Source: a virus
IMG/VR virus record: IMGVR_UViG_3300037508_001223
Span: 1 to 58,070 of that record
DNA length: 58,070 bases
Direction: 5' to 3' (one strand)
In this document: piece by piece, positions 39,179 through 45,694 of the stretch
Position numbering within the stretch: the stretch's first letter is position 1
How the letters are laid out: every line of letters begins with the position of its first letter
Program-made: the position numbers and the translations under genes
Notes under the pieces: generated by a model
Database searches by the model: none
What the model was told of the DNA's origin: nothing
What the model saw: the letters and a program-made list of their open reading frames with translations, nothing else

Positions 39179-39934
39179 ATGACGACTAAGACGGTTGAGA
39201 AGTATTCGCGAACTGACAAGCGGTTACTGGCAACAGTGCCGGGTTTTAGTGGGGGGGAAGTATATTGTTTATTGACCACTAATTCCTATAACCGGAAGTT
39301 GGGGGATATGTTTCAGGTATGGATAATCCCAACAACAGGCCCTTTTCCGGAAAATCAAATCGCTAATTGTTGGGATTGCCCGCTAACCCCTAAAGCTAGT
39401 GGGGGTAATGGGGGATGTTACGTCCCGCGAATTCCATTATATGGATTGTGGAGACAGCTAGAAAACAAGGAAATTCCTAGTTGGCAAGGGGATACCGAAT
39501 TGTTTAGGGGTCGCAAGGTACGTTTTGGGGCATGGGGTGACCCGGTTCTGGTGCCGCTTGCGATAGTTGAACGAATCGTTGGGGCATCTAGTGGCCACAC
39601 TGGCTATACGCATTTCTGGAGATTGCCACAATTCCAGCCTTATCGCAAGTATTTCATGGCGAGCGTGCATTCCGCCCAAGAGGCGCAATTAGCGCATTCT
39701 ATGGGATGGCGATTCTATCTTGTCTCTCGCAAACCAGTTCTACAGGCTGAATTGCCCATGAAAACCATCACGTGCCCAAACGAAAAGACCGGCGTAACTT
39801 GCGAGCGATGCCCCGTCCCTTGCGATGGCGCGGGGGGGAAAATGCGTCTCGTTTCAATCTCCGCAAGTCCCCATGGGAACACTGCCGTTACTAGGTCAAA
39901 AGCTTGGCAAGGGGGGGAACACGATGCCCGCTAG
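39179..39934 (+). CDS. Cys-motif plasmid/phage-type protein (DUF7227-like), 251 aa
   Basis: The ATG at 39179 follows AAGGGGAAT. The core has CWDCPLTPKASGGNGGCYV and a second set CPNEKTGVTCERCPVPCDG near residue 205, two clusters of cysteines that may bind an iron-sulfur centre or zinc. GFRFYLVSRKP-like and HTGYTHFWRLPQFQPYRKYFMASVHS blocks fit a family of proteins carried by plasmids and phages. The gene is notable for runs of five to seven G. Function unknown. Confidence 0.6.
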   Translation: MTTKTVEKYSRTDKRLLATVPGFSGGEVYCLLTTNSYNRKLGDMFQVWIIPTTGPFPENQIANCWDCPLTPKASGGNGGCYVPRIPLYGLWRQLENKEIPSWQGDTELFRGRKVRFGAWGDPVLVPLAIVERIVGASSGHTGYTHFWRLPQFQPYRKYFMASVHSAQEAQLAHSMGWRFYLVSRKPVLQAELPMKTITCPNEKTGVTCERCPVPCDGAGGKMRLVSISASPHGNTAVTRSKAWQGGEHDAR

Positions 39935-40181
39935 ACCAGAGTATTCCCCCGAATTCGTGCGCCACCATCTACGGCAGAGACTAGGCTACAGGGGACGAGT
40001 GGTAATCGCGTTTAGGGCGTCTGGAAAGCTTACAGTGGGCCCCCCAGACGCTAAGACGGCCGTAAGTCTACCCGACGAACCACAATCGGAATGGCGATTG
40101 TGGAAACGATCCTTAGGGGTTGGCGCATTGTTGGCCATCGTTGGGGACTACCCACCTAGGGAGTGGTCGAAAAAATCCTAG
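39924..40181 (+). CDS. Small basic hypothetical protein, 85 aa
   Basis: The ATG at 39924 overlaps the preceding gene by 11 bases and follows a G-run (GGGGGGG) that can serve as the ribosome site. The protein MPARPEYSPEFVRHHLRQRLGYRGRVVIAFRASGK is basic with a short hydrophobic stretch (VGALLAIVG). Unknown function. Confidence 0.5.
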   Translation: MPARPEYSPEFVRHHLRQRLGYRGRVVIAFRASGKLTVGPPDAKTAVSLPDEPQSEWRLWKRSLGVGALLAIVGDYPPREWSKKS

Positions 40182-40297
40182 AAAAGTTTTCAGATAGTGG
40201 GCTTGTCAGTCCGATATCACTTGATAGAATCATGGCATGCGGGGGAAATTGTTTCCCCCGCGATAGTCCAAGAGTTAGCTTAACAGAGGGTCAAACG

Positions 40298-40504
40298 ATG
40301 GCATTAGGCAAGATTGTAACGGAATTGGAAAAGATGGAAGACCGGCTAGATAAGGTAGCAGATAACTATCTAAATCGAGGGGTAGAAGGGAAGGCGGATA
40401 GGTTGTATAACCTGTCAGAACGCATCCGCAAAGCTAGGCAGGAATTGGAATACGTAGTCGACACCTTGGAACGCCAGTTTCCCGGACATAATACATTAGG
40501 CTAG
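40298..40504 (+). CDS. Small coiled-coil protein, 68 aa
   Basis: The ATG at 40298 follows GAGGGTC. The sequence ALGKIVTELEKMEDRLDKVADNYLNRGVEGKADRLYNLSERIRKARQELEYVVDTLERQF has clear heptad spacing. A longer frame reaches 40163, but has no ribosome site. Last + gene before the minus-strand block. Confidence 0.55.
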   Translation: MALGKIVTELEKMEDRLDKVADNYLNRGVEGKADRLYNLSERIRKARQELEYVVDTLERQFPGHNTLG

Positions 40505-40636
40505 TTCCCCACTAGGCTAGTCGACAACTAGGAATTCCCCCTTCCCCCTCTGTGGGAGGGGCGGGAGCTTCCCCCCAGCTTGAAGGGAGGCATCCCCCCC
40601 GCCTCGGAGGGGTTGAGTGCGGCCTGGACCCGGCGG

Positions 40637-40714
40637 CCTCTATACGCTATAAGGTGCTCCCCAAAAAGATCTCCCTCCAAAAATGACCTCTCTATACGCT
40701 ATAAGGTACTCCCC
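40637..40714. repeat. Two 25-bp direct repeats
   Basis: CTCTATACGCTATAAGGT plus a C-run at 40638 and at 40690. Core TATACGCTATA is a near-palindrome, operator-like. Confidence 0.75.
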
Positions 40715-40742
40715 TTTCTTCTCTTCCCCCTCTCTCCCCTTA

Positions 40743-40766
40743 CCGCTTAGGGTCCCATCTAAGCGG
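40743..40766. terminator. Hairpin between convergent operons
   Basis: CCGCTTAG and CTAAGCGG form an 8-bp stem around GGTCCCAT. CTTT follows on +. It could terminate from either side. Confidence 0.45.
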
Positions 40767-40785
40767 CTTTAGGTTTCTCTGTGGA

Positions 40786-41331
40786 TCAGCTAGGTTCTTG
40801 GATAGGAAGTACTTTACAGCCTCCTAGCGGAAAAATAGCCCCGTTTGGCTGCCACCTGCTACCGTCCCAATGAGAGCTTATGTTAGTGTCTTTAGCTAGC
40901 CACTTGCCATTAACTCCCCGATAGACCAACATAGGGTTTGGCTCTGTTTCAATTCCTGTTTTAACCCAGTACCACTTGGCGGACCCATCCTTGGGGTGGT
41001 TGGGCTCGTCTAGCCACTGTGGGTCCCCTTTGGGTCCCATCTGGGACTCCTCTGTAGGTTTCTCCGCCAGAGTCCTGGCTTCGTAGCCATGGACCAGGAG
41101 GTTCATCATCTCCGAGGTATGGACGATGGATTCGATGGAGTGCCTTTTGAGGTACTCCCCTATTTCCATGTTCCCTTTTCGCTCGTAGTTGTCATGGTAG
41201 TAGGCAGTGTATACCACCTTGGCTAGAGGACTGGACATGAACTCTTTCCACACTTTGGCTTTTTCTTCGGGTCCCATCTGTGACTCCCTTTTAGGTTTCT
41301 CTGTTAGTAGCCGTTGTCTTTGAGTAGGCAA
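40786..41331 (-). CDS. Hypothetical protein with EKP..ESQMGP repeats, 181 aa
   Basis: A protein of 181 residues in two parts, each headed by a near-copy: LLTEKPKRESQMGPEEK at the N-terminus and TLAEKPTEESQMGPKGD in the middle. The DNA of a third copy continues past the stop codon at 40745-40785. The second part has WYWVKTGIETEPNPMLVYRGVNGKWLAKDT, a beta domain. The peptide may be a hinge or recombination-made linker. Last gene of the minus operon. Confidence 0.55.
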   Translation of the reverse strand: MPTQRQRLLTEKPKRESQMGPEEKAKVWKEFMSSPLAKVVYTAYYHDNYERKGNMEIGEYLKRHSIESIVHTSEMMNLLVHGYEARTLAEKPTEESQMGPKGDPQWLDEPNHPKDGSAKWYWVKTGIETEPNPMLVYRGVNGKWLAKDTNISSHWDGSRWQPNGAIFPLGGCKVLPIQEPS

Positions 41332-41495
41332 AATTTTCTATACAAGTAATCAATTTCACCTTCCAACATTTGATCTTGTGCTTTTCGACACCAAACTTCC
41401 TCTTTCAGTTTTTCTTTTAGATCCCGTAGATCTGACTCCAAATCCTCAACCCTGTACTTCAAATTTCGGATCTGCGTTTCTTGCTCACTTTCCAT
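41304..41495 (-). CDS. Coiled-coil protein, 63 aa
   Basis: The start ATG at 41495 is chosen because GGGGAGAACC precedes it. The protein (MESEQETQIRNLKYRVEDLESDLRDLKEKLKEEVW) is a heptad-repeat coiled coil. The end overlaps the following gene by 28 bases. Structural or regulatory dimer; unknown. Confidence 0.5.
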   Translation of the reverse strand: MESEQETQIRNLKYRVEDLESDLRDLKEKLKEEVWCRKAQDQMLEGEIDYLYRKFCLLKDNGY

Positions 41496-41703
41496 TGATA
41501 GGTTCTCCCCGCATGTACCATCGACCGTCTTTGGATCTCCATTCATTGCCGCTAGCCACTCCAGTCATATTGGCAACAGGAGTTTTCCACTGAAGGACTA
41601 CGCTTTGAATACTTAGTGGGTTGTAGCCGCTAAATTCAATGACAATCTCAACAGGATCGTACTGGTTGATCCATTCCCTCCAGGTCATTGTTGTTTCTGT
41701 CAT
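41485..41703 (-). CDS. MTWREW family small protein 3, 72 aa
   Basis: MTETTMTWREWINQYDPVEI and NEWRSKDGRWYMRGEPI show that it is a paralogue of the small proteins at 34004 and 34222 but on the opposite strand and 7 kb away. It overlaps both neighbours. Function unknown; its conservation in three loci suggests a real and useful domain. Confidence 0.65.
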   Translation of the reverse strand: MTETTMTWREWINQYDPVEIVIEFSGYNPLSIQSVVLQWKTPVANMTGVASGNEWRSKDGRWYMRGEPINGK

Positions 41704-42020
41704 TATGCAGATTCTCCTAGCACCTTTTCAATTTCAACATACAACTCTTGGACTTGTTTGCCATCCACGTGTTCCCTACCGGAAGATAAGTGGTACAGCT
41801 TTCTTAGAAGCCCTTTAAGCTCACTGATGTACCTGTCATCAGCATCCAGTATTCCTTGTAGGTACTTAAAGTTGTTCTCAAATCGGCCTACCTCCCTTTC
41901 GAGGTCTCTATACCGCTGTTTCTCAAAAGCCAAGACATCCTTGACGTACTGGAAGTTCCTCTCCAGAACTTCCACCTTGTCTTGGAGTTCTTGGACTTTA
42001 TCTACAGTACGCTCATCCAT
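41703..42020 (-). CDS. Coiled-coil protein, 105 aa
   Basis: The ATG at 42020 follows AAGGGATAAG. MDERTVDKVQELQDKVEVLERNFQYVKDVLAFEKQRYRDLEREVGRFENNFKYLQGILD is a long coiled coil with an internal repeat (VERNFQYVKDVL, FENNFKYLQGIL). A longer frame would start nine residues earlier. Function unknown. Confidence 0.5.
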   Translation of the reverse strand: MDERTVDKVQELQDKVEVLERNFQYVKDVLAFEKQRYRDLEREVGRFENNFKYLQGILDADDRYISELKGLLRKLYHLSSGREHVDGKQVQELYVEIEKVLGESA

Positions 42021-42201
42021 TCTTATCCCTTTCAGGTAGCTTGCCAAACACAGATACGTAGTAGGCTTGGTCTAAGGAGTCCAATATCAACTCCAGTATT
42101 TTCATGCTCGGGTTCTGCATTTGTAGAAGCTCCGCAGAAGTTAAGACTTCGGCTATTTGCTTCCTCAAAGGCAGGATCTTGCTACGTTCTTCCTCGTTCA
42201 T
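42013..42201 (-). CDS. Small helical protein, 62 aa
   Basis: ATG at 42201 with GGGAGAG from the adjacent dispersed motif (42204-42221, opposite orientation) as ribosome site. Helical acidic/basic sequence (MNEEERSKILPLRKQIAEVLTSAELLQMQ). Unknown function. Confidence 0.5.
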   Translation of the reverse strand: MNEEERSKILPLRKQIAEVLTSAELLQMQNPSMKILELILDSLDQAYYVSVFGKLPERDKNG

Positions 42202-42203
42202 AG

Positions 42204-42221
42204 TCTCTCCCAGAAAAAAAC
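42204..42221 (+). repeat. Dispersed phage motif copy
   Basis: TCTCTCCCAGAAAAAAAC, intergenic, opposite to local transcription. On the - strand it supplies the ribosome site of the gene at 42201. Confidence 0.9.
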
Positions 42222-42242
42222 ATCACTTCCCGTAGATCAAAG

Positions 42243-42458
42243 CTATTCAGCCTCCCACTTCGCGATCGTCTTAAGAATTACCTCAGCATCAAAAATTGTA
42301 AGATCCACGAATGACAAGCCTGTAACAAGAGGATCGCACTTTGAGCCTTCTCCTTGTTCTTGCCGAAGTTGTTTTAGGTTGATATCAAGTACCAACCTAG
42401 CACTTCCCACGATGCCTTGGAGCTTATAGACAAGTTGCCGTCTTTTTTCCGGTATCAT
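42243..42458 (-). CDS. Small helical protein, 71 aa
   Basis: A 71-residue protein (MIPEKRRQLVYKLQGIVGSARLVLDINLKQLRQEQGEG) with no recognised domain. Start overlaps the end of the DUF3310 gene by one base. Confidence 0.55.
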   Translation of the reverse strand: MIPEKRRQLVYKLQGIVGSARLVLDINLKQLRQEQGEGSKCDPLVTGLSFVDLTIFDAEVILKTIAKWEAE

Positions 42459-42901
42459 TACGTTTCATGCTCCTGACTAATAGTCTTAATTGCACGTTCC
42501 AGATACCATACTGCTTTTTGTAGGTCTTGTACAGTGGTATCCTTACCTTTTAGGGACTTTTTCTTGGATCTCTTGCTGTTGCTCTTTCGACCAGCCCTGT
42601 AGATGTACTTCATAGCCGTACCTCGACAGTGGTCTATGAATCCATCAATTCCAAGGGCACCCTCAATAGCGTCAATACACTCCACCTTGCCTTGGTAATG
42701 GTCAGGATGATTGACCAGATCACTTTCCAGCTTGTCGTCATCCCATTCGTCAAGCGGCTTAAAATGCAATCCATGTTTTTCAAACTTCGATATAAAATCT
42801 CTAACTTGTGTTGCGTATTCTTCATGTGGAAGCAGCCTGCTGTACATATCCGTTTCGCTATCCCAAATTCGCCGTCCTTTAACCTGATACCTATCAATCA
42901 T
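42458..42901 (-). CDS. DUF3310-family protein
   Basis: A protein of 147 residues. The C-terminal 90 residues, VNHPDHYQGKVECIDAIEGALGIDGFIDHCRGTAMKYIYRAGRK...DLQKAVWYLERAI, match the DUF3310 phage family (sometimes called nucleotide kinase or SaV-like), with its NHP.HY, ecID.ie and KY..R...K.....DL.KA.WYL blocks. ATG follows TAGGAGC. A dispersed motif copy lies upstream at 42916, oriented with transcription. Confidence 0.85.
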   Translation of the reverse strand: MIDRYQVKGRRIWDSETDMYSRLLPHEEYATQVRDFISKFEKHGLHFKPLDEWDDDKLESDLVNHPDHYQGKVECIDAIEGALGIDGFIDHCRGTAMKYIYRAGRKSNSKRSKKKSLKGKDTTVQDLQKAVWYLERAIKTISQEHET

Positions 42902-42915
42902 TATATAGCTCCTAT

Positions 42916-42934
42916 GGTTATTTTCTGGGAGAAG
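42916..42934 (-). repeat. Dispersed phage motif copy
   Basis: On the - strand CTTCTCCCAGAAAATAACC, upstream of and oriented with the DUF3310 gene. Confidence 0.8.
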
Positions 42935-42941
42935 AAGAGTC

Positions 42942-43142
42942 CTAGCCTACCTTATCTACTTCACTTTCCCTCTTCGCTTTGATCTCCGCCCACCTGTCGA
43001 CAAGCGTAGTCAGTTCGTATTTAATCAATTCGACATGCTCTGGAACATGCTTCCAACTTGCGATTTCCAATCGAGTAGCCAGTTGGCTAGCCAATCCGCG
43101 AACATAATCCAATCGAGCTTCAAACGATTGTTCAAGGTTCAC
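42942..43142 (-). CDS. Small helical protein, 66 aa
   Basis: A 66-residue helical protein (MNLEQSFEARLDYVRGLASQLATRLEIASWKHVPEHVELIKYELTTLVDRW). Overlaps the gene before it by four bases. Unknown. Confidence 0.55.
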   Translation of the reverse strand: MNLEQSFEARLDYVRGLASQLATRLEIASWKHVPEHVELIKYELTTLVDRWAEIKAKRESEVDKVG

Positions 43143-43411
43143 GTCTCACCTTCCTTCCCTTCCATGTCCTGAGTTGCTCTCAACATCACCTCTTCCATTG
43201 TCAAGGCCACGTAGGCCATCCCCAATTTGGCTAGATTTCCTATGACCTCGTTTGTTGAACCTTTATCATCCGTCATTTCTTTGATCTTACCTGTAGCGTT
43301 TGTCATGTGCTTCTCTTGCCATTCCTTATCGAAGAAGTTGTGCAGCATCTTCGATAGCATCTTCCTAAAATCTATCTCTATAATCACTCGGTCTTTCAAC
43401 AATTTGTCCAT
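43139..43411 (-). CDS. Hypothetical helical protein, 90 aa
   Basis: A 90-residue protein (MDKLLKDRVIIEIDFRKMLSKMLHNFFDKEW). Amphipathic helices, no membrane segment. AAGGAGT precedes the ATG. Unknown function. Confidence 0.55.
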   Translation of the reverse strand: MDKLLKDRVIIEIDFRKMLSKMLHNFFDKEWQEKHMTNATGKIKEMTDDKGSTNEVIGNLAKLGMAYVALTMEEVMLRATQDMEGKEGET

Positions 43412-43421
43412 TGTCTACTCC

Positions 43422-43676
43422 TTAATCCTCTGATCCTTTTTCAACATCCCCGCCAGCTTCTTCCACACTGTTCAAATAGTCACTAAGGCACACAGGACAG
43501 CAGAAGTGCAAGTCGTACACTTTCTCCTCCCCATCCTTGACGCAAGTGGTTTTTACTAAGCTCCACCCCAGGTTCCTCCTAAGCACGTTCTCGGCTTCCT
43601 CTGGCCCAAGAGCAATGAACGTGGTCTTTTCCCCACACGCATCACACAAGGCTTGGTAGCATTCCCGCAAAGTCAT
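43422..43676 (-). CDS. Zinc-binding protein, 84 aa
   Basis: The ATG at 43676 follows AAAGGAATACC. CDACGEKT near residue 12 and CCPVC near residue 59 make two CxxC pairs of a zinc ribbon. The acidic C-terminus ends EEAGGDVEKGSED. Probable small DNA/RNA- or protein-binding ribbon; unknown. Confidence 0.55.
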   Translation of the reverse strand: MTLRECYQALCDACGEKTTFIALGPEEAENVLRRNLGWSLVKTTCVKDGEEKVYDLHFCCPVCLSDYLNSVEEAGGDVEKGSED

Positions 43677-44047
43677 AGGTATTCCTTTGAAATAAGAGCC
43701 GGAAGCACAGCTTGTGGAGGAGCCTCTATCCGCTTGTGATCTGACCAAAACCACCAGTTGTTCGGATCATGCAACGCTATCGGAGGAAATGTTTCGCTGC
43801 TTGTAACTTGCATCTTACCTTCAATCCAACGCATTTCTGGCTTAGATGTCCACCCATAGATATCACCATTTACCTCAAAATGAAGGTGTTTAATCTCTGG
43901 GCGAAGATTCTTAGGCCAGGAGTAAGAGAATCCTACGATCTCAGCAGGCTTCAATCTTTTCTCCAGATCAGCTACTTTCTCCTCCAGCTTTTCTACCCTG
44001 GCTAGGACTTTGCTGATATCTACACTGTATGACAAGTTAGGCTTCAT
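43673..44047 (-). CDS. Hypothetical protein with N-terminal coiled coil, 124 aa
   Basis: Residues 10-33 (ISKVLARVEKLEEKVADLEKRLKP) form a short coiled coil. A beta/aromatic domain follows (HLHFEVNGDIYGWTSKPEMRWIEGKMQV; DPNNWWFWSDHKR). It overlaps the next gene by four bases. Unknown. Confidence 0.55.
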   Translation of the reverse strand: MKPNLSYSVDISKVLARVEKLEEKVADLEKRLKPAEIVGFSYSWPKNLRPEIKHLHFEVNGDIYGWTSKPEMRWIEGKMQVTSSETFPPIALHDPNNWWFWSDHKRIEAPPQAVLPALISKEYL

Positions 44048-44088
44048 GTCAATTGCTCCTAAAAAATTGTTCTAGCTTTGAGCGGTTT

Positions 44089-44340
44089 TCAGGCTTCCAC
44101 TTCCTGACGCTCTATACGCCTCGCTAACGCATCGACAGCGTTTTGGCCATAATCACCCAACCGAGCTTCCCCGACGCAATAGTGAGGGTCGTAGGTGCTT
44201 AGATTCTCATTTTTGAGCATTCGCACCGCCAAAGCCCGAATTCGGATCTGTTCCTGGCACCTTGGGCACCCTTCAAAGCCAAATTCTAGGTCTCGTTTAT
44301 CGCATTCCTTACACAAAAACTTACCTGGGATAGTCTTCAC
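44089..44340 (-). CDS. Zinc-ribbon protein, GTG start, 83 aa
   Basis: GTG at 44340 chosen because GGAGGACTAACA precedes it; longer frames overlap the upstream gene. CKECDKRDLEFGFEGCPRC is a clear zinc ribbon, followed by a helical and charged tail (VDALARRIERQEVEA). Function unknown. Confidence 0.55.
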   Translation of the reverse strand: MKTIPGKFLCKECDKRDLEFGFEGCPRCQEQIRIRALAVRMLKNENLSTYDPHYCVGEARLGDYGQNAVDALARRIERQEVEA

Positions 44341-44342
44341 TG

Positions 44343-44585
44343 TTAGTCCTCCGACTGCCAGATAGCTAAGCGTACTACTGGGTAAATCATTTTTCCTGGA
44401 AAAGACCATCCGTGGCGTCTAATTGACTCTGCTTGAAGCCATCCTACAATAGTTTCTATGTTATCGCTGCACCATTTCTTGCCTTTTTGGTTCATTTCCT
44501 TGATATGAGCTAGACAAGGACATCCTTCTTCGATTTTTTGGCCTAATTTTGCTAGAATTTGGTGTAGTTTGTCTCCTGGTTTCAT
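44343..44585 (-). CDS. Phage small conserved-type protein, 80 aa
   Basis: MKPGDKLHQILAKLGQKIEEGCPCLAHIKEMNQKGKKWCSDNIETIVGWLQAESIRR has a CxC..H...MN..G..WC..N...I..WL pattern that I have seen repeatedly in short phage proteins near early genes; function not known. It may bind a metal through CPC, H and C. Co-directional and one base from the next gene. Confidence 0.6.
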   Translation of the reverse strand: MKPGDKLHQILAKLGQKIEEGCPCLAHIKEMNQKGKKWCSDNIETIVGWLQAESIRRHGWSFPGKMIYPVVRLAIWQSED

Positions 44586-44586
44586 T

Positions 44587-44841
44587 CTAAGGCTCCTGGA
44601 TAGGTGAAGTGGGGTAGGGGCGAGCAGTATCCGCCTCTTCGGCAGTCAGCAGGTAGATCTGCTTGGTGTGCTGCTCCTGGAAAAGTGTGAAATGCCTGCC
44701 AAAAGGTGTAGGCAATTCCAGATCAGGGTTGGAAAACGCCTGTGAGAAGAGGTTTCCTAAGAGCCATTGAGGCCCCTGTCCAATGTCCGCTTGGATTTGG
44801 ACTGTATCGGAAACCAGTGTGTCGAAAATCTTACGTGCCAT
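44587..44841 (-). CDS. First gene of the minus-strand operon, 84 aa
   Basis: An 84-residue soluble protein (MARKIFDTLVSDTVQIQADIGQGPQWLLGNLFSQAF). TAGGAGTAG precedes the ATG and a promoter lies 40 bases upstream. No family recognised. Confidence 0.55.
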   Translation of the reverse strand: MARKIFDTLVSDTVQIQADIGQGPQWLLGNLFSQAFSNPDLELPTPFGRHFTLFQEQHTKQIYLLTAEEADTARPYPTSPIQEP

Positions 44842-44881
44842 TGACTACTCCTAGGCTTGGTTACGTGATTCAGACTAGGGA

Positions 44882-44909
44882 ATCTTACCACAAGCCCTAA
44901 TAGAGTCAA
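44882..44909 (-). promoter_or_regulatory. Sigma70-like promoter (minus strand)
   Basis: On the - strand TTGACT, 16-base spacer, TAAGAT. It drives the gene at 44841 and the whole minus block. Confidence 0.7.
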
Positions 44910-44945
44910 TGGGAGTGGGAAAATTTCTTGGGAAATCCCAAAAAT

Positions 44946-44966
44946 GGTTTTTTTCTGGGAGAGAAG
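44946..44966 (-). repeat. Dispersed phage motif copy
   Basis: On the - strand it reads TTCTCTCCCAGAAAAAAACC, upstream of the minus promoter and oriented with it. Confidence 0.9.
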
Positions 44967-45048
44967 AGGTTTAGGTACTTGACTCCCCTTTCCCCTTAAG
45001 CTAGCCTAGGAGCGCAGCGACGACGGCTAGCGCTACTCTTCTCCTTCT

Positions 45049-45062
45049 CCCTATATATAGGG
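45049..45062. promoter_or_regulatory. 14-bp perfect palindrome
   Basis: CCCTATATATAGGG, operator-like, between the two divergent promoters. Confidence 0.55.
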
Positions 45063-45080
45063 GGAAATCCCAATAGATTA

Positions 45081-45099
45081 TCTCTCCCAGAAAATAACC
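45081..45099 (+). repeat. Dispersed phage motif copy
   Basis: TCTCTCCCAGAAAATAACC, + orientation, in the divergent control region. Confidence 0.9.
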
Positions 45100-45137
45100 T
45101 CTTTAGAGTAGATTATCCCATAGGGGATAAGCCCATC

Positions 45138-45157
45138 TTCTCTCCCAGAAAAAAACC
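45138..45157 (+). repeat. Dispersed phage motif copy
   Basis: TTCTCTCCCAGAAAAAAACC, exact consensus, 17 bases upstream of the probable -35 box at 45174. Confidence 0.95.
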
Positions 45158-45173
45158 ATTTTTCAGTAAGGGG

Positions 45174-45202
45174 TAGACTTGAGCTTTCTCTTGGAGTAGA
45201 CT
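45174..45202 (+). promoter_or_regulatory. Weak sigma70-like promoter
   Basis: TAGACT at 45174, 17-base spacer, TAGACT at 45197, upstream of the gene at 45234. Confidence 0.4.
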
Positions 45203-45233
45203 CCTAGAGTCAACCACTATCCAGGAGAACCAA

Positions 45234-45692
45234 ATGCCAGTCGTCGAAGAAAAAATTCCGTCGCCCAAAGCTGTTCCTACCAAGGTTTCTACACAACCTT
45301 CTGAACCGGATCAGGACGAGGCTTTGTCGGTTGTTGTCGAAAAGCTAGAGCTTCACGATAAGCGATTGAATTCACTTCGAGAGCCTTTTGATGCTCTTCT
45401 CAATCGTTGCAACAACCTCGATGAGCGTCTTCACGAGGTTGAAGGCGTTGTCACCCAAATCGAGACTGGCAAGGCACCGGCGGTGACGGAAATCCACTAC
45501 GACGGTCTCATGCCGAAGGATATCTTCATCGCGGTGCTTGTTGGGGTTGTTCAAGGGTCTATTGCCCAGTACCCGCAGGTTATGAACTCCAAGCCTGCTT
45601 TGCGATCTGCTCACATTGCCAACGCTGTTGATATCGCCAGTGAGTGTGTTGCTGCTGCTGTTCAACGATTGCCAAAATTGAATAAGCGATAA
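45234..45692 (+). CDS. Coiled-coil protein preceding the terminase, 152 aa
   Basis: A protein of 152 residues with a disordered Pro/Glu-rich N-terminus, a coiled coil (LSVVVEKLELHDKRLNSLREPFDALLNRCNNLDERLHEVEGVVTQIE) and a helical C-terminal domain. It sits two bases before the large terminase and after CAGGAGAACC. It could be a terminase accessory or small-subunit-like factor, but lacks a visible HTH. Confidence 0.55.
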   Translation: MPVVEEKIPSPKAVPTKVSTQPSEPDQDEALSVVVEKLELHDKRLNSLREPFDALLNRCNNLDERLHEVEGVVTQIETGKAPAVTEIHYDGLMPKDIFIAVLVGVVQGSIAQYPQVMNSKPALRSAHIANAVDIASECVAAAVQRLPKLNKR

Positions 45693-45694
45693 CC

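Larger units (their letters stand above)
40505..40785. other. Convergent intergenic region with direct repeats
   Basis: 281 bases of C-rich/poly-pyrimidine sequence between convergent genes. It holds a direct repeat CTCTATACGCTATAAGGT (40638-40655 and 40690-40707, each followed by CTCCCC with one or two differences) and a hairpin at 40743-40766. No gene is seen. Confidence 0.6.
44842..45233. other. Divergent control region
   Basis: 392 bases between the minus operon and the + terminase operon. It contains a minus promoter (44882-44909), three motif copies (44946 on -, 45081 and 45138 on +), GCTAGCC/GGCTAGC (45000-45006 with 45025-45031), the palindrome CCCTATATATAGGG (45049-45062), TTATCCC/GGGATAA (45114-45131) and a probable + promoter (45174-45202). 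This is the densest cluster of regulatory elements in the window. Confidence 0.75.
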
